Shown in pieces: positions 1-6,000 of a DNA stretch of 10,171 nt. The notes under the pieces were generated by a model. It had not been told where the DNA came from. It made no database searches and worked only from the letters and a program-made list of their open reading frames with translations. Each line of letters starts with the position of its first letter. Position 1 is the first letter of the stretch. The stretch comes from Alphaproteobacteria bacterium (GTDB taxonomy: Bacteria; Pseudomonadota; Alphaproteobacteria; CAAHEQ01; UBA3637). The stretch is from assembly GCA_017555325.1 (NCBI GenBank), contig JAFZGR010000226.1, positions 1 through 10,171 on the forward strand, in the 5' to 3' direction. The translations under genes were made by a program, and so were the position numbers.

Positions 1-84
1 TAATTCAACTAAAACAACAATCTTTCATTTTCTTAAAAATCCAATTTTCCCGATTCGAAGCGGGAAAAAAAGGTCCCTTTTATT
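1..84 (+). repeat. 84-bp direct repeat, copy 1 (may continue left of the window)
   Basis: This stretch matches 400-483 at 81 of 84 positions with no gaps; the differences are at 27, 33 and 75. It contains an imperfect 24-bp palindrome at 45-68 (TTTTCCCG, a TTCGAA core, CGGGAAAA). A second near-palindrome, AAAAGGTCCCTTTT, follows at 68-81. A perfect -10 hexamer, TATAAT, lies just after it at 94-99. There is no T-run after the hairpin arms on either strand, so it does not look like a terminator. I read it as a duplicated promoter or operator segment, by inference. The left end coincides with the window edge, so the true repeat length is unknown. Confidence 0.85.
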
Positions 85-399
85 GCAACTCGCTATAATA
101 ACTATTATATTACGTAAATGGTTGTTTTTTTACGAATAAATTAAAATTTATTGTTTTTCTTTTTCTTTGATACATCATGCTACATCTGTCAGAGAATGGA
201 TGGTTTGTCCGATTTTTATATTGAGAAATATTTTGAAATCTAATTTTTCAAGAGAATTGACTGGTATTTGTAAGAAAAAATTGTTTAGGTTTAAATTCAA
301 GTGTTTTTAAATCTCTGAATAAAAGAAAGTGTAAAAAAAGGTACGTTAAAACGCAATACTTTTTTTTACATTTTGACATTTTTTTTGATTTTAACTAAC
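85..399. other. Intergenic spacer between the two repeat copies, no convincing gene
   Basis: Only very short frames occur here, for example 15 codons from ATG 196 on the + strand and 43 codons on the minus strand at 248-379 with low-complexity composition. A TATAAT hexamer sits at 94-99. At the far end, 330-369 can fold into a long A/T-rich hairpin: GTAAAAAAAGGTA pairs with TAC plus a nine-T run ending in AC, with one bulge. A TTGACA hexamer at 373-378 could be a -35 box, but the -10 candidates after it are weak (ACTAAT with a 19-bp spacer). The spacer might be a short untranslated transcript or the remains of a deleted gene. Neither is proven. Confidence 0.4.
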
Positions 400-483
400 T
401 AATTCAACTAAAACAACAATCTTTCGTTTTCTAAAAAATCCAATTTTCCCGATTCGAAGCGGGAAAAAAAGGTACCTTTTATT
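400..483 (+). repeat. 84-bp direct repeat, copy 2, upstream of the pilin-EGF gene
   Basis: This is the second copy of the element at 1-84. It carries the imperfect 24-bp palindrome at 444-467. At 467-480 is AAAAGGTACCTTTT, a perfect 14-bp palindrome here, while copy 1 has one mismatch. The copy ends 41 bp before the ATG at 525, so it occupies the position of a promoter or operator for that gene. Confidence 0.88.
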
Positions 484-499
484 ACACTCATTTTATGAT
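444..499 (+). promoter_or_regulatory. Candidate promoter/operator of the pilin-EGF gene
   Basis: Two palindromes (444-467 and 467-480) are followed by a -10-like TATGAT at 494-499. That would start transcription near 506, about 18 nt before the ATG. No good -35 box lies 17 bp upstream, where the palindrome sits instead. This could mean activator-dependent transcription. The equivalent -10-like box after copy 1 (TATAAT, 94-99) is at almost the same distance from its repeat, which supports a shared promoter design. Confidence 0.35.
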
Positions 500-524
500 T
501 CATATTTTATAAAAGAGGTGTATT

Positions 525-2237
525 ATGAAACAACGAATACAAAAAGAGTGTCAAAAACAAATAATTTCAGATGAAAAAGTCGTTCAACCAAGTACATTAA
601 CCAATCCAATGGAAAAAGGTCGTTCAATGCTTGAAATACTTGGTGTTTTAGCTGTTATCGGAGTTTTAAGTGTTGGCGGAATTATGGGCTATAAATATGG
701 GATGCTGAAATATCGTGTGAATGAAACCATCAATGAGCTGAATATTATGGCAAATACATACGGTGTTCAAATGCAACAGATGTCAGAAGAACAAACATTG
801 CCAAGTGAAGGAGAATTACTTAGTGAAGAAAATGCCGTCACTCGTATGGGATATGAGTATGAAGTACTCGGTTTTGATAATCATTTTGAAATAGCCTTGT
901 TTGATGTGCCAAATCCGGAATGTGAACAATTACAAAAAACAGGCTGGGAATTACCGTATGAAATCAAAGCAGAAACAGTAACGGTAGAAAGTTGTGGGGA
1001 ATTGGTTTATTACATTGATAATGGTTTAACAGGCACTTTAACAGAATATATTGGTTCAGATGAAGAAGATGATGATGCTGATGATGAAACAGATAAAAAT
1101 CCGAATTTATGTAATCCGGCGGGAACGGTAAGTGGAACAGCCTGTACTTGCAAAGAGGGTTATAAAGGTGAATACTGTGAAAAATGTGATGTTGAAGCCG
1201 GATACCGTAGTCAGGATTCCAACGGAAAGTGTTATAAAGATTGTGCGAAGACACAAACATGTTCCATAAAAGATTATTGTAACAGTAATGCTTATTTTTC
1301 TGGTCAACATGTTAATATGACACAAGAACATGCTTATTGTGAGTATTGTAATGAGGGTTGGTATGGATTGCATTGTGAGAATTACGATCCATCTGGTGAT
1401 GCTTGTAACGGTCGAAGTTTTTCGGGACATGGATGGCATAACAAATTATTTGGTAGTGGGTGTGATTGTGTACCGGGTTCTTGGGGGGCTCATTGTGAAT
1501 ATACAACTGAAGAAAAACCTGTCTGTAATGGTGTTGGACAATTGCCGGTTGCCGGTTATGGCAGTTGTATTTGTGAGGTCGGTTATTCTGGGGAATATTG
1601 TGAGATTGAAGAAGAAGCCATTCCATGTGGTGTTCGAATGAGTAATAATGTGAATTCGTCAGATTTCTCGGATGATTTAAGTGGATATATTATTTATGAA
1701 AACGGGATTCCCAGTTGTCGGTGTATTAGAGGATATAGTGGATTAGATTGTTCTGTCCCACCGTCTGAAACGTGTTCTGGAGAATGGACATATTATAACG
1801 GCGAAGTTGTTTGTAGTTGTGGACAGGGAAAATGTGGTTTAAACTGTCAAGGAACGGGTGCAAATATTGTAGTAAATGGAGTAAATACATGTTCTCGGTG
1901 CATTGATGGTTATACGGGAGACAATTGTACAATAAAACCCACGCTTACCTGTGAAAAAGGGGAAGTGCTGTTTTCACAAGGTAAAGAAAGCGCATATTGT
2001 AGCTGTTCTGAGAATCCTTCTATGCCAAGTTGTGGTCTAAATTGTGCGGGTTATGGTATTAATGAAAAAATAGATGGTGTAAATACGTGCATAAAGTGTT
2101 CAGATGGGTTTGTTGGAGAAAATTGTAATTATCATTGTAGTTCTACAAGAGGAACATGGGTAAGCGGAGAAGATGGAAAAGCAACCTGTGTTTGTAAGGA
2201 AGGATATTCCGGAATAGATTGTAATACTGTGTTATAA
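525..2237 (+). CDS. Prepilin-like protein with C-terminal EGF-like repeats (putative surface adhesin)
   Basis: 570 residues. Residues 30-58 form a prepilin-type N-terminus. G32 followed by R33-S-M-L-E37 fits prepilin peptidase cleavage with the conserved Glu at +5, and the hydrophobic helix is about 38-58. The leader before the cleavage site is long (32 residues). The start is chosen because AAGAGG at 513-518 sits 6 nt before the ATG, while the later Met29 has no such site. Residues 60-178 would be the globular pilin-like head, with one Cys pair (C133, C157). An acidic linker follows at 178-192. Residues 195-570 hold 44 cysteines in about ten EGF-like module ends of the type C-x-C-x8-C or C-x2-C-x8-C, the first at 207-218 and the last at 555-566. 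Such modules act outside the cell as disulfide-bonded binding stalks. A role as minor pilin or pilin-anchored adhesin is inferred. No other pilus genes are in the window. Confidence 0.85.
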   Translation: MKQRIQKECQKQIISDEKVVQPSTLTNPMEKGRSMLEILGVLAVIGVLSVGGIMGYKYGMLKYRVNETINELNIMANTYGVQMQQMSEEQTLPSEGELLSEENAVTRMGYEYEVLGFDNHFEIALFDVPNPECEQLQKTGWELPYEIKAETVTVESCGELVYYIDNGLTGTLTEYIGSDEEDDDADDETDKNPNLCNPAGTVSGTACTCKEGYKGEYCEKCDVEAGYRSQDSNGKCYKDCAKTQTCSIKDYCNSNAYFSGQHVNMTQEHAYCEYCNEGWYGLHCENYDPSGDACNGRSFSGHGWHNKLFGSGCDCVPGSWGAHCEYTTEEKPVCNGVGQLPVAGYGSCICEVGYSGEYCEIEEEAIPCGVRMSNNVNSSDFSDDLSGYIIYENGIPSCRCIRGYSGLDCSVPPSETCSGEWTYYNGEVVCSCGQGKCGLNCQGTGANIVVNGVNTCSRCIDGYTGDNCTIKPTLTCEKGEVLFSQGKESAYCSCSENPSMPSCGLNCAGYGINEKIDGVNTCIKCSDGFVGENCNYHCSSTRGTWVSGEDGKATCVCKEGYSGIDCNTVL

Positions 2238-2251
2238 ATATGATATGTTGT

Positions 2252-2288
2252 AAAAAAAATCGTCTTCGGATTGAAGACGATTTTTTTT
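2252..2288. terminator. Bidirectional intrinsic terminator
   Basis: A perfect 16-bp inverted repeat: eight A plus TCGTCTTC at 2252-2267, a five-base loop GGATT, then GAAGACGA plus eight T at 2273-2288. It lies between the + strand pilin-EGF gene and the stop of the convergent minus-strand NUDIX gene. The A-run and T-run make it work in both directions. Confidence 0.93.
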
Positions 2289-2298
2289 GTAGGTAAGA

Positions 2299-2769
2299 TT
2301 ATTGGTTGTTTTTCATGACAAAAAAGTTTTCCCCATTTTGAAATGTTTTGATGGCTTTTTTTACCATCTGAAATGTTTGGGAGGGTAGGTTGTTAATATC
2401 GTAAAAAGCCAAACTTTCAGTTTTGTCCGGTTCATTATTTTGTATATCTCCTTCGTATTTATCGGTAAAAATAAAAAAATTGATAATATTCTGTATGGTT
2501 CCTTTATAAGGAACATCTAATAAATGAGCAATAACGTTAATTTTTAATTCGTTTGGATTTAAAATAATATTAGCTTCTTCTTTTGCTTCCCGTACTAAGG
2601 CTTCAATAATGTTTTCACCCTTATCCACATGACCGGAAACAGGAGAATACCATCCATCTAAATGTCCGCCTTTTCTTTTTTGTAATAAAATTTTGTTGTT
2701 TTGAATCAGCATTAAATGAGCCCCGATAAAAGGAGTTTGATGTGTGCCGATAAGTTCGGAAGTTAGCAT
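2299..2769 (-). CDS. NUDIX hydrolase
   Basis: 156 residues, a normal size for a single-domain NUDIX enzyme. The Nudix box runs from G46 to I68: G-x5-E52-x7-R60-E61-A-K-E64-E65, followed by A-N-I where the consensus has x-G-hydrophobic. E61, E64 and E65 are the expected metal ligands for cleaving a nucleoside-diphosphate-linked substrate. The MutT-like start of the fold (AHLMLIQNNKILLQKRKGG) precedes the box. The start has AAAGGA about 9 nt upstream. It is the last gene of a three-gene minus-strand operon, 23 bp after the deacylase stop. The exact substrate cannot be read from the sequence; a housecleaning or sugar-nucleotide role would both fit. The Asn in place of the box's last Gly is a mild departure. 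Confidence 0.9.
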   Translation of the reverse strand: MLTSELIGTHQTPFIGAHLMLIQNNKILLQKRKGGHLDGWYSPVSGHVDKGENIIEALVREAKEEANIILNPNELKINVIAHLLDVPYKGTIQNIINFFIFTDKYEGDIQNNEPDKTESLAFYDINNLPSQTFQMVKKAIKTFQNGENFFVMKNNQ

Positions 2770-2792
2770 TTTCTTATTCCTTTGGTTAAAAA

Positions 2793-3647
2793 TTATTCAG
2801 TTGTATCTTGTCCGAAATAAAACCATTCGCTATCTATTTCAGCGTGTGGATTAGGCATAATGATGTATCCGTCAAACGGGGCAGATATTTGTTTGCCGTC
2901 TGTATACGTTGCAATAACTTCACCGAGGGTAATTTTATCTAAATGTTGATACATTCGGGATAAAGAGCCTTCTTTTGTTTTTGTAATATAAGACATAAGG
3001 CGAATAACCCGTGGATTGTGCTGTTCCGGTATAGCTTTATAAATAACACCATAATAACTTAACACATTTAAGATGGTTTGGGTTGCAACGTGAATACTGT
3101 CATTTGATTTGTGATAACCGCATTCAACGGTAATTGCCGTTTTTTTGTTTTGGTAGGCGTATTCTTCTGTGCAAAAGTTCGTAATATCCGGTTGATTGGC
3201 GTAAATTTGAGGCCATCCGGCAAGTGCCGTTTTGACTGGTGCTAATGATAATAACTCTAAATTATTTGGAGTCGGATAATCAATAAAAGCAAAAGCAACG
3301 TCATCTGGACAATGGGTAGAATGTAAGTCAAGCAGAATATCGCATTTGTCAATAAATGGCAAAAGAGCATTTGCAATTTTTTCCTCGTTATTATTCGGAT
3401 GTAAATGGAATTGGATAACACGATTTAAGTTAATGTCAATAAAGCGTTTATCTTGTTGAAAAGCAGCTTGATTCACAATCGGAATAAATGTGACACTGCC
3501 GGATTTTAACCGAATTGTTTCGGATTGTATTTGTCGAATAATATTTTCCTGTGCAATTGTGCCGGCAGTTTCATTGCCGTGAACGGCCCCTAAAATCAAA
3601 ATGTTTTTACCGGCAACCGGTGCTGTAAATGTGTATGATTTAAACAT
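2793..3647 (-). CDS. Aspartoacylase / succinylglutamate desuccinylase-like zinc hydrolase
   Basis: 284 residues. The M14-like aspartoacylase/AstE family is shown by the zinc site G-A-V-H23-G-N-E26, third ligand H109 in L-L-D-L-H-S-T-H, the D-x-N-L-N-R substrate-binding segment near 71-75, and the catalytic Glu in T-V-E175-C-G. The C-terminal segment S-A-P-F-D-G-Y-I-I-M-P (255-265) fits the beta-rich C-terminal domain of this family. Such enzymes remove an acyl group (acetyl, succinyl) from an amino acid in the cytoplasm. The start overlaps the end of the acetyltransferase gene by 8 bp, and a strong GGGAGGA site lies inside that gene at 3655-3661, so translation is probably coupled. No astA-D genes are nearby, so a role in the arginine succinyltransferase pathway is not supported. 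The natural substrate is unknown. Confidence 0.85.
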   Translation of the reverse strand: MFKSYTFTAPVAGKNILILGAVHGNETAGTIAQENIIRQIQSETIRLKSGSVTFIPIVNQAAFQQDKRFIDINLNRVIQFHLHPNNNEEKIANALLPFIDKCDILLDLHSTHCPDDVAFAFIDYPTPNNLELLSLAPVKTALAGWPQIYANQPDITNFCTEEYAYQNKKTAITVECGYHKSNDSIHVATQTILNVLSYYGVIYKAIPEQHNPRVIRLMSYITKTKEGSLSRMYQHLDKITLGEVIATYTDGKQISAPFDGYIIMPNPHAEIDSEWFYFGQDTTE

Positions 3648-4500
3648 AAACCAGTCCTCCCGAATGTGATTGGATTAAATGTGATATGTATTGATTTTCA
3701 AGATGTTGATTGCAATGAGAAATAATTTGTTGGGCTTGAATGTTCGGAGTGAAGATAATTTCTCCGGTTTGTGTATTAAATCCGCTTCCGATATAGTGGT
3801 TTGCAAGTAAGGTATCAATTTTGGAAAAGTCTAAATAAGAAGCTCTTATTTCGGTCCCGATTATTCGTTGTTTTCGATTGAAATTGTAATGCATAAGTGA
3901 AATATTTCCGCCATCATCCGGATCAATGGTTGTCCCGATCATTTGAAAACCGGAACCGAAATAGGGAACCATGTTCCAATGATTTTTACGGTCAATGATA
4001 GAAAAAACATGATTGCATCCCAGGTGCCAAGCCAAATCTTTTCGATAAGAAATCATCAGTTGATTGAGCCCGTTACCCCGATATTCGGGTAAAACACAAT
4101 CACTGCATAACGCTCCGGTATTTGTATTTTGACATTCAGTTAGTATACCCTGCGGTAAATCAGGAATTTCTGTTGATAACATTTCAGAATCCCGACAAAT
4201 ATGTAAGCAAGACATGCCGATTAATTGAGCGCCGACAAAAATGCCGATATATTTCATATCCGGATTTGTAAGAGATTTTTGATATTCCGCTAATGTGTGT
4301 TTATGAATAAAACATTCTTCTTCTTTTGTCAGTTGGCTGTATATTCGTTCGGAAAGAGAACTCATTGCTGAGGCATCGTTTATATTCAGCGGTCGCATAT
4401 AAAACGGAACGGGATTTTTAATGTTTTCTCCATTGGCTTTAAATAAGCGACCTCTCCAAACGGAATGATTGTTGACGGAATGTTTTTCTATGTGGTACAT
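3640..4500 (-). CDS. GNAT-family N-acetyltransferase
   Basis: 286 residues. The acetyl-CoA site is seen as C-V-L-P-E-Y-R141-G-N-G-L (135-145), the motif A loop of GNAT proteins, followed by a helix (NQLMISYRKDLAWHLG). The preceding strands (IGIFVGAQLIGMSCLHI, 85-101) and the later segment NHWNMVPYFGSGFQMIGT fit the rest of the fold. The first 30 residues and the last 75 or so lie outside the core and are not recognised. It is the first full-length gene of the operon with the acyl-amino-acid hydrolase and the NUDIX gene. Its ribosome site is weak (GAAAGA before ATG 4500). It follows a leader ORF and terminator, which suggests control at the level of transcription elongation. An acetyltransferase paired with a deacylase hints at one acylated metabolite being made and trimmed, but that is inference. 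Confidence 0.85.
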   Translation of the reverse strand: MYHIEKHSVNNHSVWRGRLFKANGENIKNPVPFYMRPLNINDASAMSSLSERIYSQLTKEEECFIHKHTLAEYQKSLTNPDMKYIGIFVGAQLIGMSCLHICRDSEMLSTEIPDLPQGILTECQNTNTGALCSDCVLPEYRGNGLNQLMISYRKDLAWHLGCNHVFSIIDRKNHWNMVPYFGSGFQMIGTTIDPDDGGNISLMHYNFNRKQRIIGTEIRASYLDFSKIDTLLANHYIGSGFNTQTGEIIFTPNIQAQQIISHCNQHLENQYISHLIQSHSGGLVYV

Positions 4501-4530
4501 GTTTTTCTTTCGGTTTTTGTGTTTTATAAA

Positions 4531-4558
4531 AAAAAACGGGACTTTACTTTCCCGTTTT
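4531..4558 (-). terminator. Intrinsic terminator between leader ORF and GNAT operon
   Basis: On the minus strand, AAAACGGGA (4558-4550) pairs with TCCCGTTTT (4541-4533) around an 8-nt loop. A run of eight T follows before ATAAAAC. It lies 48 nt after the stop of the 20-codon ORF and about 30 nt before the GNAT start. It can end the short leader transcript, or act as the terminator half of an attenuator for the operon. Confidence 0.8.
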
Positions 4559-4606
4559 CGCTTTTGTTTATTTTTGATTTTTGTGTTTTGTTAATAAAAT
4601 AAACGG

Positions 4607-4669
4607 CTACGACGGGAACTTTCGTTCCGTACGTTTAGATTTAGCCTGTTTATTAAAAATGTTTAACAT
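4607..4669 (-). CDS. 20-codon leader-like ORF rich in Lys and Arg
   Basis: An ATG at 4669-4667 is preceded by AAAGGA 5 nt upstream and lies about 15 nt after the predicted transcription start of a strong promoter. It encodes 20 residues and stops at TAG (4609-4607). Residues 10-17 read KSKRTERK, so six of eight are charged and five are basic. An intrinsic terminator follows. Codons 13-20 overlap two RNA segments that can form a GAAA-tetraloop hairpin (ACGGAAC, GAAA, GTTCCCGT with one bulged C). The second of these segments is complementary over 7 nt to the 5' arm of the terminator. The layout fits a translated leader peptide that controls read-through into the GNAT operon. It could also be a stand-alone micro-gene. 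Confidence 0.5.
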   Translation of the reverse strand: MLNIFNKQAKSKRTERKFPS

Positions 4670-4691
4670 AAAAATCCTTTCACTAGAGGTT

Positions 4692-4720
4692 ATTTTAACT
4701 GTTTTCTTGACGGGTGTCAA
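4692..4720 (-). promoter_or_regulatory. Strong sigma70-type promoter for the leader/GNAT operon
   Basis: On the minus strand TTGACA (4720-4715) is separated by exactly 17 bp from TAAAAT (4697-4692), one mismatch from the full consensus. The start would fall near 4685, giving a leader of about 185 nt before the GNAT ATG, with the small ORF and terminator inside it. Confidence 0.8.
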
Positions 4721-5090
4721 TCATTTTTTTTGTTTTTTCGAGTTGTGCTGATTAGATACGGATGGATGATGTTTTTTTTCCGTACCATATCCGTGCGGAA
4801 TTAAATTGTCCGCTACTTAATTGCTTCACCATCATAGATAAAGCGAATGGCGAGAAGAATAAGCACATTCCGTTAAATAAAAAGTATAAAATATGGCAAT
4901 AATATTTAATTTTAAGTGTTTTTGTTGTTGCTGCCAACCAGCATAATTTGATAGAAGTTAAAAAGTATGAAGCATTCCGAATAATCCTTTACACAAAAAA
5001 AGAGTTTAAATATTTTAAATTATTTGTTTTTGTATTGCAAGATAAATCTGGTGGATGAATGAAATTGTATTTGAATATCAGTATCATAAT
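4721..5090. other. Intergenic stretch with only doubtful coding frames
   Basis: A minus-strand frame is open from about 4988 to 4752. Its first in-frame start is a TTG (4937) without a clear ribosome site. It would encode 61 residues with a hydrophobic stretch in the middle (residues 16-36) and a basic tail. On the opposite strand 4762-4902 is open for 46 codons without a ribosome site. I recognise neither. The minus-strand frame could be a decayed membrane-protein fragment. No tRNA, repeat or clear hairpin was seen. Confidence 0.3.
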
Positions 5091-5119
5091 TTGACTTTTT
5101 TGTATTTTTATGGTATTGT
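5091..5119 (+). promoter_or_regulatory. Probable sigma70-type promoter of the phosphotransferase gene
   Basis: TTGACT at 5091-5096 is followed after 17 bp by TATTGT at 5114-5119 (4 of 6 matches). Transcription would start near 5126, about 25 nt before the ATG at 5151, leaving the AAAGGG ribosome site (5135-5140) inside the leader. Confidence 0.5.
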
Positions 5120-5150
5120 GTTATATTCAGAATAGAAAGGGTAAATTTTA

Positions 5151-5996
5151 ATGTTAACACCGGAAAATTCTTGTAATTATGATGATGTTAAAAGGGCAAT
5201 TCAATCTTGTCATCCAAAGATGTCTGTTTTTCAGCTGAAAAGATTAGGTGGCCTTGAGAATTATACCTTTTTACTCAATGATTCTGTTGTTGTTCGGTTT
5301 TTTAGACGGGATTTTTTAGAGAAGGATGTTGAAAATCAACAAAAAAACATTGATTTTTTGATTCCTCGTGTGCCGGTTGATATTCCTCGTTTTAACATTT
5401 TTTACGGAGAATTTAATGGACAACCGCTTAAAATGTGTTTATCTCCTAAAATTGGTGGATGGACAGCTTCAGCGATAATAAAACATATGTCAATGAATGA
5501 TAAGAAGTACGTATGGGAGCAGATTGCTGATTTTTTACATGTTTTGCACGGAATTCCACAGGTAGAATGGAAGCATTTATCGATTAAATCATATAAAGAG
5601 CAATTATGGTTAAGAACAACATCGGGAAAAAATTTAATAAAACCTTTCCTCATAAACTTTTCTAATACAAATAAACCGGTATTGTTACATGGAGATTTGC
5701 ATGCCGGTAATTTTCATTTAGATAAATATAATCGTGTTGTTGGTATTTTTGATTTTGATTATTTATCTTATGGCAAAAAAGTTTATGATGTTTTTCATAC
5801 GCAAACAAATATGATAGACAGGTATATGATGAAACGTATTTACGAAAATCAAACAGGAAAAACTTTATCCGGTATGAAACGATTGGGTGTCTTGTGGGGA
5901 TTGTATCTTTTAGCAGAACTGGGTGTTGGTCCGCTTGTTAAAAACAAATATAAGCAATTAAGGACTCATCTTTTAAAGTTGGAAAATATGCATTAA
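5151..5996 (+). CDS. APH/choline-kinase-type phosphotransferase
   Basis: 281 residues, cytoplasmic, with the kinase-like fold of the aminoglycoside phosphotransferase / choline kinase family. The catalytic loop is L-H180-G-D182-L-H-A-G-N187, with D182 as the likely base, and the metal-binding D-F-D is at 201-203. The N-lobe has a short glycine loop (G-G-L-E-N, 33-37) and V-V-V-R-F at 46-50, where an Arg takes the place of the usual ATP-contacting Lys. The family phosphorylates hydroxyl groups of small molecules such as choline, thiamine, homoserine, sugars and, in some branches, aminoglycosides. The neighbourhood gives no sign of resistance genes or mobile elements, so a metabolic kinase is more likely. 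AAAGGG lies 10 nt before the ATG. Its stop is only 4 bp from the stop of the convergent acyltransferase gene. Confidence 0.85.
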   Translation: MLTPENSCNYDDVKRAIQSCHPKMSVFQLKRLGGLENYTFLLNDSVVVRFFRRDFLEKDVENQQKNIDFLIPRVPVDIPRFNIFYGEFNGQPLKMCLSPKIGGWTASAIIKHMSMNDKKYVWEQIADFLHVLHGIPQVEWKHLSIKSYKEQLWLRTTSGKNLIKPFLINFSNTNKPVLLHGDLHAGNFHLDKYNRVVGIFDFDYLSYGKKVYDVFHTQTNMIDRYMMKRIYENQTGKTLSGMKRLGVLWGLYLLAELGVGPLVKNKYKQLRTHLLKLENMH

Positions 5997-6000
5997 ATTT

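Noticed and set aside
248..379. 43-codon minus-strand frame between the repeats
   Set aside because: Low-complexity Lys/Phe/Leu composition from A/T runs, no ribosome site and overlap with the hairpin at 330-369.
1..483. Two repeat copies as a possible CRISPR array
   Set aside because: Only two copies, 84 bp long and 315 bp apart, with no cas genes; the size and spacing do not fit an array.
964..1641. Several frames of about 100 codons overlapping the pilin-EGF gene on both strands
   Set aside because: They are shadows of a Cys-rich coding region with low stop density in other frames; none has a domain pattern or ribosome site.
2793..3647. Assigning the deacylase as AstE of arginine catabolism
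   Set aside because: Family motifs fit AstE and aspartoacylase alike, and no astA, astB, astC or astD is adjacent; the acetyltransferase next to it does not look like AstA.
5151..5996. Aminoglycoside resistance gene
   Set aside because: The H-G-D and D-F-D motifs are shared by many metabolic kinases; there is no mobile element or other resistance gene nearby.
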